From contig NZ_JADBGF010000001.1 of NCBI RefSeq assembly GCF_014873495.1, forward strand, positions 1,302,001-1,366,000: 64,000 bases of DNA, in the 5' to 3' direction. A program made the translations under genes and the position numbers. Positions 16,234 through 23,827 of this stretch are shown here, one piece after another. How positions within the stretch are numbered: the stretch's first letter is position 1; every line of letters begins with the position of its first letter. The notes under the pieces are model-generated. The model saw nothing but the letters and a program-made list of their open reading frames with translations, was not told where the DNA came from and did not search any database. The DNA is from Streptomyces stelliscabiei. GTDB lineage: Bacteria; Actinomycetota; Actinomycetes; Streptomycetales; Streptomycetaceae.

Positions 16234-17634
16234 TCAGCCCACGCGCCGACCGGCCGTAGTGGAGCGGCGGGTGAGAGGTTCACGCAGGCCCAGATGGTCA
16301 CGCAGCGTGGTCCCCGTGTACGCGGTCCGGTAGACGCCGCGCTCCTGCAGTTCGGGGACGAGCAGGTCGACGATGTCGTCGAGGCCGTCGGGGATCAGGT
16401 ACGGCGTGACGTTGAAACCGTCGACCGCGCCGTGCCGTACCCAGTGGGCGAACCGGTCCGCGAGGCCCGAGGGGGTGCCGACGTGGCCGCGCTGCGGGCC
16501 GAGGGCGATGACGGTCTCACGCAGCGACCAGCCGCCCGCCTCGGCCTTCTCGCGCCACTTGGCGACCACCTTGCGCGGGTCGGCGATGCGGCGGGCGCCG
16601 AAGGAACCGTCGTTCTCGGCGATGACCGGATCCTCCTTCGGCAGCGGCCCGTCGGCGTCACGGTCGGACAGGTCGCGGTTCCACAGGAGCCCCGCGATGC
16701 CCAACGCGGTCGCGGGGGTGACCTGTTGGAGGCGGATCCAGCGCTTCTTCTCCTGCGCCTCCTCCTCCGTGGCCCCGATGATGATCTCCGTACCGGGGAG
16801 GATGCGCAGGTCGTCCCCGGGCCGGCCGACGGCCACCAGACGGCGTCGGACGTCCTCGGCGAAGGCCAGCGCGTCGTCGAAGTCGTTGCCGTGCGCGGAG
16901 AAGATGACATCGGCGTTGCGGGCGGCGAAGTCCCGGCCCTCACCCGAGTCGCCGGCCTGGAAGATCACCGGGTGGCCCTGCGGGGAGCGCGGCAGGGTGG
17001 GCGCGAGGTCCACGTCGAACTGCGGCCCCCGGTGGCGTACTTGCCGGACGGATCCGGGCGCCGCCCAGGCGGAGGCACCGGGCGATCCGGACACGGCACC
17101 GTCCTTCCAGCCGTCCCAGAGGGCGCGGGCCACGGTGAGGAACTCCTCGGCGCGCGTGTACCGGTCGGCGTGGTCGAGGTAGCCGCCGCGGCGGAAGTTC
17201 TCCCCGGTCCAGGCGTTGTCGGTGGTCACCACGTTCCAGCCGGCGCGGCCCTCGGAGAGCAGGTCGAGGCCGGACAGGCGACGGGCGAGGTCGGGGGCCT
17301 CGTTGAAGGTGGTGTTGGAGGTGGAGACCAGGCCGATCCGGTCGGTGACGGCGGCCAGGGCGGCGAGCTGGGTGATGGCGTCCGGGCGCCCGGCGACATC
17401 GAGATCGTGGATTCTCCCGTCGACCTCGCGCAGCCGCAGCCCCTCCCCGAGGAAGAAGGCGTCGAACAGGCCCCGTTCGGCGGTCCGGGCCACCTGCCGG
17501 AAGCTGGCCGGGTCGATCTGGCTACCGCTGGCCTGGTCGGACCAGATGGTCCAGTGGTTGACGCCCTGGAAGAAGACCCCGAGGTGCACCTGCGCGTCGG
17601 GGCGGGGGACGTCGAGCGGATCGGTGCGGGTCAT
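16234..17634 (-). CDS. NtaA/SnaA/DszA-family FMN-dependent monooxygenase
   Basis: A 466-residue flavin monooxygenase of the bacterial-luciferase superfamily, NtaA/SnaA/DszA branch. These enzymes use reduced FMN from a separate reductase to oxidise sulfones, sulfonates, chelators or antibiotics. Visible are HLGVFFQGVNHWTIW (~17-31), FDAFFLGEGLRL, the family block STSNTTFNEAPDLARR, RAGWNVVTTDNAWTGENF and PVIFQAGDSGEGRDFAARNAD. Its ATG overlaps the stop of the LLM oxidoreductase (ATGA, 17631-17634), so the two are translated together. The cysteine leader peptide upstream indicates control by sulfur supply, which favours an organosulfur substrate. Confidence 0.85.
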   Translation of the reverse strand: MTRTDPLDVPRPDAQVHLGVFFQGVNHWTIWSDQASGSQIDPASFRQVARTAERGLFDAFFLGEGLRLREVDGRIHDLDVAGRPDAITQLAALAAVTDRIGLVSTSNTTFNEAPDLARRLSGLDLLSEGRAGWNVVTTDNAWTGENFRRGGYLDHADRYTRAEEFLTVARALWDGWKDGAVSGSPGASAWAAPGSVRQVRHRGPQFDVDLAPTLPRSPQGHPVIFQAGDSGEGRDFAARNADVIFSAHGNDFDDALAFAEDVRRRLVAVGRPGDDLRILPGTEIIIGATEEEAQEKKRWIRLQQVTPATALGIAGLLWNRDLSDRDADGPLPKEDPVIAENDGSFGARRIADPRKVVAKWREKAEAGGWSLRETVIALGPQRGHVGTPSGLADRFAHWVRHGAVDGFNVTPYLIPDGLDDIVDLLVPELQERGVYRTAYTGTTLRDHLGLREPLTRRSTTAGRRVG

Positions 17635-18737
17635 CGGGTCCCCTCCCCTGCCTGGGCCGCCGTGGTGGCGTAACGGTTGGCGGGCCGCTCCAGGCCCAGG
17701 TGGGTGCGCAGGGAGGCGCCGGGCAACGGCCGGACCGCGTACCGTCGTTCGAAGAGATGCGGCAGGACCAGCCGGGACAGCTCCGGCAGGTCCTCGTCCA
17801 GCACCAGCGGACGCAACCGCACGCCGTCCACGACGCCCCGCAGCCGCTCCAGCAGCGCGGCGAGTCCGGCGGCGGAGCCGATGTGGCGCAGCCGTCCGCG
17901 ATCGGCCCAGGGTGCGTGCTGTTCGAGGTCGGCGACGCGTTCCTCGGCCGTGGCGTGCGCGGTGTCGAGGGCGACCTCGATCTCGGCGAAGGTCCGGGGC
18001 GTCCCGGCTCCGGCGACGGCCGCGGCGACGGCGGCGAGGTCACGGCCCGACACGAGGGCCACGTCGAGCTGCTCGGCGGGCACCGTGCCAGGGCGGCCGA
18101 GCACGACGACCTGCCCCTGCGGGGGACGGGGCACGATCGCCGGTCCCTTCACCGTGAAGGTGTCGCCGGTGAAGTCGACGTAGTGGAGCCGGTCACGGTC
18201 GAGATACCGGCTGGTGGCCACGGAACGGATGACGGCGTCGTCCTCCCACGAGTCCCACAGCGCGCGTACCGCCTCGACTCCGTCACGGGACTCGCGCGCC
18301 CGGGCGGCGGCCCCGTCGACGAGGGGGCGGCCCCAGGCGCGTGCCGCCTCGGGCCTCGCCTCCTCGCCGACCACCCACCCGGCGCGCCCGACGGAGACGT
18401 GGTCGAGGGACGCCAACTGGCTGGAGACATGGAACGGTTCGGCGTACGTGAGGGCCACGACCGGCGCGACACCGACGACGCTCGTCGAGGCGGCGATGAA
18501 CGCGGCCCGCTCCACCGCGCCGATCCGGCCGACCGTGTCGGGGGCGGCGGCGGGCGGGAGGGCCCCGTCGTCGAGCGTGAGGAGGGTGAACCCGGCGTTC
18601 TCCGCTGCGGCGGCGACCCGGGCCACCCGGCGCGGGGTCAGCAGATGGTCGGGAGAGTGCGCGGCGCGGCGCCAGGCCGCGGGATGGGCGCCGTCGCCGT
18701 CGAGTTCGACGGCGAGGCGCAGGGCAGGGCCGGACAT
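17631..18737 (-). CDS. LLM-class flavin-dependent oxidoreductase
   Basis: A 368-residue protein of the luciferase-like (LLM) class. Visible are ENAGFTLLTLDDGA (~47-60), FIAASTSVVGVAPVVALTY, SLDHVSVGRAGWVVG and the closing LGLERPANRYA. It is shorter than, and distantly similar to, the monooxygenase that follows it, so the pair may act on one organosulfur compound in sequence. Reduced flavin would come from a reductase; a candidate lies at 40513. The ATG at 18737 follows GGAAGGA by 8 bases. That ribosome site is the right half of a small palindrome, CCTTCCGAAGG (18746-18756), which could hide it when the leader peptide is not being translated as needed. Confidence 0.8.
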   Translation of the reverse strand: MSGPALRLAVELDGDGAHPAAWRRAAHSPDHLLTPRRVARVAAAAENAGFTLLTLDDGALPPAAAPDTVGRIGAVERAAFIAASTSVVGVAPVVALTYAEPFHVSSQLASLDHVSVGRAGWVVGEEARPEAARAWGRPLVDGAAARARESRDGVEAVRALWDSWEDDAVIRSVATSRYLDRDRLHYVDFTGDTFTVKGPAIVPRPPQGQVVVLGRPGTVPAEQLDVALVSGRDLAAVAAAVAGAGTPRTFAEIEVALDTAHATAEERVADLEQHAPWADRGRLRHIGSAAGLAALLERLRGVVDGVRLRPLVLDEDLPELSRLVLPHLFERRYAVRPLPGASLRTHLGLERPANRYATTAAQAGEGTR

Positions 18738-18791
18738 GGGGTGTTCCTTCCGAAGGCACGACGAGACGGCCGGCCCGATGGCCGACGGGAG

Positions 18792-18908
18792 TCAGACGCG
18801 TACGGAAGGACAGACGGCGGAGGCGGTACGGCAGTAGTCGACATGCCGCCGGGTGATCAGCCACGTACCCGCGCCGGCACCGTGCGGTGCCGCGTCACGT
18901 ACGCGCAT
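18792..18908 (-). CDS. Cysteine-type leader peptide of the monooxygenase operon
   Basis: A 38-codon frame on the minus strand, ATG at 18908 with GGAGG 5 bases before it. It ends in RRHVDYCRTASAVCPSVRV, the conserved pattern of actinobacterial leader peptides (Arg-Arg-His-Val-Asp-x-x-Arg-x-Ala-Ser, then Cys). There are two Cys codons (TGC, TGT) near the end. Such peptides are known or predicted to sense cysteine: ribosomes stall at Cys codons when cysteine is scarce, and the downstream sulfur genes are then expressed. The stop codon is 54 bases before the LLM gene. That gap holds two small hairpins (18746-18756 and 18767-18784). Confidence 0.85.
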   Translation of the reverse strand: MRVRDAAPHGAGAGTWLITRRHVDYCRTASAVCPSVRV

Positions 18909-18941
18909 CAGGGCCTCCACCCGTCCAGTGGTTACCGCTTC

Positions 18942-18972
18942 AACCTATGCCGTCGGCCGGGGAAGGTGTCAA
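18942..18972 (-). promoter_or_regulatory. Promoter of the leader-monooxygenase operon
   Basis: On the minus strand a perfect TTGACA (18972-18967) is followed after 19 bases by TAGGTT (18947-18942). Transcription would start near 18935, giving a leader of about 27 bases before the leader-peptide ATG. The neighbourhood is more AT-rich than average. Confidence 0.65.
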
Positions 18973-19300
18973 GGACATTAGTTGTACGCGCATGTGAAAT
19001 GAGCGCACACGAAGGCCGGGGAGGGCGGCCTTGGCCGTCGCCCTCAAGGCAGCGGGGTGGGCCCGCCGCAGCCGGGGTCGTCCGAGCCGGACGCTCGTCG
19101 GGCCCGTGTGGCCGGGCGGATCGAGCCGCCCGGGGCACGCCCCCGCCTCTCACCGCGCCGGGGTGCGGGCGCCGGCGCGGGCACGCATGTTCGTACGGCG
19201 GTGCGGCCCTCCTCCCGGCGTGCCCCCACTCTCACCGCGCCCCGGTCGGGAGACCGAGACCTCCCCCGCCTCCGGACAAGGCGCCGCGACCCGGGACACC

Positions 19301-19329
19301 TTGCCCCAGCCCCCGGCCCCACTTAGCCT
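19301..19329 (+). promoter_or_regulatory. Promoter of the MFS gene
   Basis: TTGCCC, 17 bases, TAGCCT, then 6 bases to the GTG at 19336. The spacing places the transcription start at the start codon, so the mRNA is probably leaderless. Confidence 0.55.
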
Positions 19330-19335
19330 CATTTT

Positions 19336-20586
19336 GTGCCGCGAATAAACAAAACCCGAACGCACAGTGCCGTGCCGGGCCACGCCGGCGACCTCGCGCG
19401 CCTCCGCGACCTCCGCACCCTCCGCATCGCCATCACCGCCTTCTTCGCCCTCGACGGCTTCGTCTTCGCCGGCTGGGTGGTCAGAATCCCCGCGATCAAG
19501 GAGCAGACCGGCGCGTCGCCCGGCGCGCTGGGGCTGGCGCTGCTCGGCGTGTCCGCCGGAGCGGTGATCACGATGATGCTCACCGGCCGGCTCTGCCGCC
19601 GCTTCGGCAGCCACCCGGTGACGGTCGCCTGTGCCGTCCTGCTGTCCCTCAGCGTGGCCCTGCCCCCGCTCACCCACTCGGCGCTCGCCCTGGGCGCGGT
19701 ACTGCTGGTCTTCGGCGCGGCCTTCGGCGGGATCAACGTCGCCTTCAACAGCGCCGCCGTGGACTTGGTGGCCGCGCTGGGGCGGCCCGTCATGCCCAGT
19801 TTCCACGCCGCGTTCAGCCTCGGCGGCATGTTCGGGGCGGGGCTCGGCAGCCTGGTCGCGGGATCCCTGTCGCCCACCGGTCATCTGCTCGGCATCACCG
19901 CGGCCGGTCTGCTGGTCACCGCCGTCGCCGCGCCCACCCTGCTGCGCCACACGCCCCCGGCGCCGCCGGCTCGCACCCCCGGGCAGGAAGCCCGCGAGGC
20001 CGAGCCCCGCGACGCATCCGGCGCGGGCCGCCCCGACCGCCGTACGCGCGGCCCGGTCGTCGTCCTCGGCCTGATCGCCGGCTGCACGGCCTATGGCGAG
20101 GGGGCGCTGGCCGACTGGGGCGCCCTGCACCTGGAGGCGGACCTGGACGCCTCACCGGGAGTCGCGGCGATCGGTTACTCGTGCTTCGCGGTGGCCATGA
20201 CGATCGGCCGGCTCACCGGGACGACCCTCCTGGAACGCCTGGGCCGGACCACGGTGCTCGTGGCCGGTGGCGCGACCGCGACGGCCGGCATGCTGCTCGG
20301 CTCCCTCGCACCCTCCGTGTGGGCCACCCTGCTCGGCTTCGCCGTCACCGGACTGGGTCTCGCCAACATCTTCCCCGTCGCCATCGAACGCGCCGGCGCC
20401 CTGGCCGGTCCCGGTGGGGTCGCCACGGCCTCCACCCTGGGGTATCTCGGCATGCTCCTCGGCCCGCCCGCGATCGGTTTCATGGCCGAATGGTCCTCCC
20501 TGCCCGCCGCGCTCACGAGCGTCGCGGTACTCGCCGCGTTCGCCTCCGCCATCGCGTTCAACACCCGCCACTCGGCCGCGAAATGA
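19336..20586 (+). CDS. MFS transporter (YbjJ-like)
   Basis: A 416-residue major facilitator protein with 12 predicted helices and a Pro/Arg/Asp-rich central loop (~205-240). The loop after helix 2 carries MMLTGRLCRRFGSHPVT, the family's Gly-x-x-x-Asp/Arg-Arg-x-Gly signature in a relaxed form. Conserved helix motifs FGGINVAFNSAAVD and PSFHAAFSLGGMFGAGLG match the YbjJ/FucP-like group that often carries sugars, though some members export drugs. The substrate is not known. GTG at 19336 has no ribosome site and is likely leaderless. The graspetide genes follow 179 bases downstream on the same strand; a role in exporting that peptide is possible but unsupported. Confidence 0.8.
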   Translation: MPRINKTRTHSAVPGHAGDLARLRDLRTLRIAITAFFALDGFVFAGWVVRIPAIKEQTGASPGALGLALLGVSAGAVITMMLTGRLCRRFGSHPVTVACAVLLSLSVALPPLTHSALALGAVLLVFGAAFGGINVAFNSAAVDLVAALGRPVMPSFHAAFSLGGMFGAGLGSLVAGSLSPTGHLLGITAAGLLVTAVAAPTLLRHTPPAPPARTPGQEAREAEPRDASGAGRPDRRTRGPVVVLGLIAGCTAYGEGALADWGALHLEADLDASPGVAAIGYSCFAVAMTIGRLTGTTLLERLGRTTVLVAGGATATAGMLLGSLAPSVWATLLGFAVTGLGLANIFPVAIERAGALAGPGGVATASTLGYLGMLLGPPAIGFMAEWSSLPAALTSVAVLAAFASAIAFNTRHSAAK

Positions 20587-20725
20587 CCACTCACCGTTGC
20601 CTCGTGACACCGCGCGGTGCATGAAGTCAGCCCTCCGAGAACATGAGGCAACCATTCAGTCGTTCGATTCGTATAACTCCCTGGAGGCACTGCGACCCGG
20701 CCGAACAGAGAGCGGCCGGAGCGTC

Positions 20726-20747
20726 ACCATCCGCTTTTCCGGATGGT
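20726..20747 (+). promoter_or_regulatory. Hairpin in the tgmA leader
   Basis: ACCATCCG and CGGATGGT form a perfect 8-bp stem with a 6-base, U-rich loop (CTTTTC), ending 7 bases before the ribosome site AAGGAG. It could protect the transcript or control translation of the precursor, which must be made in excess of its enzyme. A terminator of the upstream transcript is an alternative. Confidence 0.45.
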
Positions 20748-20765
20748 CCCGAACAAGGAGAAACG

Positions 20766-20957
20766 ATGCGACTGTTCGTGCTCAACTACGCTCGCGCTGC
20801 TGAGCAGTTGGAGTTCAGCGCTCCGTACACCTACGACTCCGGGCTGCAGTTGAACGTGCTCGCCGACGGGCGGATAGCCGCACATGACCAGGGCTTGATG
20901 CGGGAATTGGGGGCGACCACCTCCACGGCGGGATCGAAGACCCATTTCGACGACTGA
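20766..20957 (+). CDS. tgmA: Graspetide precursor peptide (ATP-grasp target RiPP)
   Basis: A 63-residue precursor of the ATP-grasp-modified RiPP class (graspetides, omega-ester peptides). It begins MRLFVLNYARAAEQLEFSAP, and has the family's Tyr-Asp pair in PYTYDSGLQLNVL and a DGR turn. It ends with a likely core rich in Thr/Ser and acid residues, TTSTAGSKTHFDD (residues ~51-63). In this class an ATP-grasp ligase joins Thr or Ser hydroxyls, or Lys amines, to Asp/Glu side chains. The core has four Thr, two Ser, one Lys and two C-terminal Asp, so at most two ester or amide links to Asp are possible there. AAGGAG precedes the ATG by 5 bases. The ligase gene starts 16 bases after the stop. Confidence 0.85.
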   Translation: MRLFVLNYARAAEQLEFSAPYTYDSGLQLNVLADGRIAAHDQGLMRELGATTSTAGSKTHFDD

Positions 20958-20973
20958 ACGCGGATTCGCGACA

Positions 20974-21957
20974 ATGACGGTATTGATCCTCACCTGCGAA
21001 CAGGATGTGACGGCGGATCTGGTCGTGGCTCGCCTCAACAGGACCGGCGTACCGGTGGTCCGGCTCGACCCCGCCGACCTGCCCGGCGCGGTGGCGCTCT
21101 CCGGCGAGTACGTGCACGGCTCGTTCCGCGGGCAGCTGTCCGCCGGCGGGCGTCTGGTGAGCATGACCGGGCTGCGGTCCATCTGGCTGCGCCGGCCGGG
21201 CGTTCCGGCCGCCGGGGTCGCCGAGCCCTCCCCCTGGCTCACCGAGGAGTCCTCGCAGGCCCTGTACGGCATGCTGCGCGGCACGGGCGCCCGCTGGATG
21301 AACGACCCGGACGCGGCCCGCAGGGCCCGCCACAAGCCGTGGCAGCTCCGGCACGCCCAGCGCTGCGGGCTCCCCGTGCCGGCCACGCTGATCACCACGT
21401 TCCCGCAGGCCGCCCGCGACTTCGCCGAACGCTTCCCGGACCTGGTGGTGAAGCCCGTCTCCGGCACCCACCCGCAGGCGCCCGCCAGTACGGTCCCCAC
21501 CAGCCGGGTCGCGCCCGGCACGGACTTCACCGCCGTCGCGTTCGGCCCGACGCTGCTGCAGCGCCGGATCGCCAAGACCGCCGACATCCGGCTCACCGTC
21601 GTCGGCGACCGCATGCTGGCCGCCCGCAAGGCGGTCGCCCCGGACGCGCACCCCGACGAGGTGGACGTCCGCTTCGCCCCCTCCGCCGCGCCCTGGCAGC
21701 CGGTCGAGGTCCCGGCGCGCACCGCCACGGCCGTAGGCGCCTACCTGCGTGACGCCGAACTCGCCTACGGGGCCTTCGACTTCGCGGAGGACGCGGACGG
21801 GATCTGGTGGTTCCTGGAGTGCAACCAGTCCGGGCAGTTCGGGTTCGTGGAGATGGACACCGGCCAGCCCATCGCCCACAGCGTCGCCGAGTGGCTGGCG
21901 CGGGAGGAACCGGGGGCGGGAGCGCGCCGCGACGACCGGATCCGGGCGACACCCTGA
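20974..21957 (+). CDS. tgmB: Graspetide ATP-grasp ligase (SAV_5884 family)
   Basis: A 327-residue ATP-grasp ligase of the peptide-maturase type. The N-terminal ~110 residues are the pre-ATP-grasp domain that recognises the leader (LILTCEQDVTADLVVARLN). DPDAARRARHKPWQLRHAQ is typical of this family. The nucleotide site includes DLVVKPVSGTHPQ (Lys ~155) and the metal-binding WFLECNQSGQFGFVEMD (~286-302). It should use ATP to activate Asp side chains of the TgmA peptide and close ester or amide rings. No tgmC-type methyltransferase follows; the next gene is behind a strong terminator and belongs to another family, so this is a two-gene version of the cassette. Confidence 0.87.
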   Translation: MTVLILTCEQDVTADLVVARLNRTGVPVVRLDPADLPGAVALSGEYVHGSFRGQLSAGGRLVSMTGLRSIWLRRPGVPAAGVAEPSPWLTEESSQALYGMLRGTGARWMNDPDAARRARHKPWQLRHAQRCGLPVPATLITTFPQAARDFAERFPDLVVKPVSGTHPQAPASTVPTSRVAPGTDFTAVAFGPTLLQRRIAKTADIRLTVVGDRMLAARKAVAPDAHPDEVDVRFAPSAAPWQPVEVPARTATAVGAYLRDAELAYGAFDFAEDADGIWWFLECNQSGQFGFVEMDTGQPIAHSVAEWLAREEPGAGARRDDRIRATP

Positions 21958-22010
21958 CATTCCGGATGCGCCCCGGACGACCTGACGTCCCGGCCGACCC
22001 GTAGCTGAAC

Positions 22011-22044
22011 CGAGGCGCCCGCCCCGGCCGGGGCGGGCGCCTCG
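22011..22044 (+). terminator. Perfect 17-bp-arm hairpin after tgmB
   Basis: A 34-base perfect palindrome with arms CGAGGCGCCCGCCCCGG and its complement, 53 bases after the tgmB stop. Its high GC and length make it a strong factor-independent terminator despite the lack of a U-tract. It separates the graspetide genes from the next gene. Confidence 0.8.
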
Positions 22045-22073
22045 CACGCGTGGTCGTCCGGCAGACTCGCCCC

Positions 22074-22814
22074 ATGGAGACCGCCGAACACATCAGAGCC
22101 CTGGACGAGGAGGGCCGCCGGCTCGCCTCGGCCGCCCGGAAGGCCGGTACGGACGCCGAGGTGCCGACCTGTCCCGAGTGGCGGGTGCGGGACCTGGTCC
22201 GCCACACGGGGGCCGTGCACCGCTGGGCCACGGCGTTCCTCGTCGACCGGCACCCGTCGCCCCGGCCCCTCACCGACGGCCCGGAGCTGGACGGCGCCCC
22301 TCTGCTGACCTGGTTCGAGGAGGGGCACCGCCGCCTCGTCGAGACACTGCGCACCACGCCCGCCGACGCCGACTGCTGGAGCTTTCTGCCCGCACCCTCC
22401 CCGTGGGCCTTCTGGGCGCGCCGCCAGGCCCACGAGACCGCCGTGCACCGCGCCGACGCCGAGTCCGCGCTCGGCGGCGAACTCGGCCTGCCCTCCGTGG
22501 ACTTCGCCGTGGACGGCATCGACGAACTGCTGCTCGGCTTCCACGCCGGCGGCAGAAGCCGGGCGCGTACCTCGGCGCCGCGCGTCCTGCGGGTGCGGGC
22601 CACCGACACCGACGCCGTCTGGACCGTACGGCTGTCCTCGGAGCCGCCCGTGGCGCGGCGCGTGGAAGCGACGGGGGCGGGTGACGCCGACTGCGAGATC
22701 GCGGGCCCGGCGCCCCATCTGTACCTGTCCCTGTGGAACCGGCTCGGCCTCCCCGCCGTCACCGGAGACCCCGCGCTCGCGCGGTTGTGGCGGGAGACCT
22801 CGGGTATCGGCTGA
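22074..22814 (+). CDS. Maleylpyruvate-isomerase-family (mycothiol-dependent type) protein
   Basis: A 246-residue protein of the actinobacterial family related to mycothiol-dependent maleylpyruvate isomerase (DinB-like N-terminal bundle). Visible are the start ETAEHIRALDEEGRRLA, PTCPEWRVRDLVRHTGAVHRW (minus its ends, ~33-53) and the metal-binding HETAVHRADAE (~123-133). With the first His in RHTGAVHRW these form the three-His-type metal site of the family. Members use mycothiol, the thiol of actinobacteria, as cofactor or substrate, but few have a known reaction. A terminator precedes it, and the start has no ribosome site. Confidence 0.75.
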   Translation: METAEHIRALDEEGRRLASAARKAGTDAEVPTCPEWRVRDLVRHTGAVHRWATAFLVDRHPSPRPLTDGPELDGAPLLTWFEEGHRRLVETLRTTPADADCWSFLPAPSPWAFWARRQAHETAVHRADAESALGGELGLPSVDFAVDGIDELLLGFHAGGRSRARTSAPRVLRVRATDTDAVWTVRLSSEPPVARRVEATGAGDADCEIAGPAPHLYLSLWNRLGLPAVTGDPALARLWRETSGIG

Positions 22815-22877
22815 CCCCGGCCCGGCGGGTGCGTCCGCCGCCTTGTCGGCCGGGCCCGCCGCCCCCACACTCGGCTC

Positions 22878-23201
22878 ATGGGGAGACGGACGCAGGCCGA
22901 ACGGGACGCGATGACCACGGAGATGGTCTTCGCGTTCTGCGCGGGGGCGGTGCTGGCGGGCGCGGCCTTCTTCGGCGTGACGGAGTTCCTGCCGCATGTC
23001 TTCGGCTCCCTGGGCGACCGGTGGAGCCTGCTCGGCCCCCTCGCGCTGACGGTGAGCGTGGTGGTGTTCGTCGCGGTCGTCACGATCGTGCTGACCCGCT
23101 TCCGGCACGCCACGCGACGGCGCCGGCAGGCCGCCGGCCCCCTCGACGCACGACTTTCCGCTCAGCCCAGCCAGCCCGGCCGCACCAACCCCGACTCGTA
23201 G
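22878..23201 (+). CDS. Small two-helix membrane protein (hypothetical)
   Basis: A 107-residue frame with two hydrophobic segments (MVFAFCAGAVLAGAAFFGV and LLGPLALTVSVVVFVAVVTI) and a basic RFRHATRRRRQ stretch after the second. The composition is that of a real membrane protein. It overlaps the end of the convergent response regulator by 40 bases, so its last ~13 residues would share DNA with it. ATG at 22911 is an alternative start. Family unknown. Confidence 0.5.
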   Translation: MGRRTQAERDAMTTEMVFAFCAGAVLAGAAFFGVTEFLPHVFGSLGDRWSLLGPLALTVSVVVFVAVVTIVLTRFRHATRRRRQAAGPLDARLSAQPSQPGRTNPDS

Positions 23202-23827
23202 GCCAGGACCACGAGTTGGGCGCGGTCGCGGGCGCCCAGCTTCACCATCGTCCGGCTCACATGCGTCTTGGCGGTCAGCGGGCTGACGACCAGACGCCGG
23301 GCGATCTCGTCGTTGGTCAGGCCCATGCCGACCAGGGCCATCACCTCCCGCTCCCGCTCGGTGAGTCCGGCGAGGGAGGCGGCGGCCGCCGGCTGCTTGG
23401 AACGGGCCGCGAACTCGGCGATCAGCCGCCGGGTCACCCCCGGCGACAGCAGCGCGTCCCCCTCCACCACCGCCCGTACCGCGCGCAGGAGTTCGTCGGG
23501 CTCGGTGTCCTTGACGAGGAAACCCGACGCGCCGGAACGGATCGCCTCGAACACGTACTCGTCGAGCTCGAAGGTGGTCAGCATGACGACCCTGACACGG
23601 GCGAGTTCCGGGTCGCCGGTGATGCGCCGGGTCGCGGCGAGCCCGTCGAGCACGGGCATTCGGATGTCCATCAGGACCACGTCGGGCAGGAGTTGACGCA
23701 CCCCGCTCAGCGCCTGGGCACCGTCGACGGCCTCACCGGCCACCTCGATGTCAGGCTGTGCGTCGAGCAGGGCCCTGAACCCGGCCCGCACCAGGGCCTG
23801 GTCGTCGGCCAGCAGTACGCGGATCAC
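23162..23827 (-). CDS. NarL/LuxR-type response regulator
   Basis: A 221-residue response regulator. The receiver domain has the acid pocket (Asp8, Asp9), the phosphorylated Asp54 in PDVVLMDIRMPVLDG, and Lys ~105 in GFLVKDTEPDELL. The C-terminal LuxR helix-turn-helix is LTEREREVMALVGMGLTNDE, then IARRLVVSPLTAKTHVSRTM. The GTG start overlaps the histidine-kinase stop (GTGA at 23827-23824), showing translational coupling, so it should be phosphorylated by that kinase. The target genes are not evident; no transporter operon follows. Confidence 0.9.
   Translation of the reverse strand: MIRVLLADDQALVRAGFRALLDAQPDIEVAGEAVDGAQALSGVRQLLPDVVLMDIRMPVLDGLAATRRITGDPELARVRVVMLTTFELDEYVFEAIRSGASGFLVKDTEPDELLRAVRAVVEGDALLSPGVTRRLIAEFAARSKQPAAAASLAGLTEREREVMALVGMGLTNDEIARRLVVSPLTAKTHVSRTMVKLGARDRAQLVVLAYESGLVRPGWLG

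Larger units (their letters stand above)
18909..19335. other. Divergent promoter region, no gene seen
   Basis: Between the leader peptide and the MFS gene. Its two ends hold the promoters given separately (18942-18972 and 19301-19329). The middle 300 bases are GC-rich; long frames exist on both strands but have Arg/Pro-rich shadow composition and no ribosome site. Confidence 0.6.

Noticed and set aside
17700..20624. Very long plus-strand open frame (about 970 codons)
   Set aside because: It runs opposite to the LLM oxidoreductase and then in another frame through the MFS gene; both are clear genes. Long open frames are expected opposite GC-rich genes.
19336..21957. MFS transporter as part of the graspetide cassette
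   Set aside because: The gene has its own promoter, a 179-base gap separates it from tgmA, and its motifs resemble sugar-type MFS proteins. Linkage is possible but I do not claim it.
22074..22814. The gene after tgmB as the missing tgmC methyltransferase
   Set aside because: It has no SAM-binding motif; it has the mycothiol-dependent isomerase pattern and lies behind a strong terminator.
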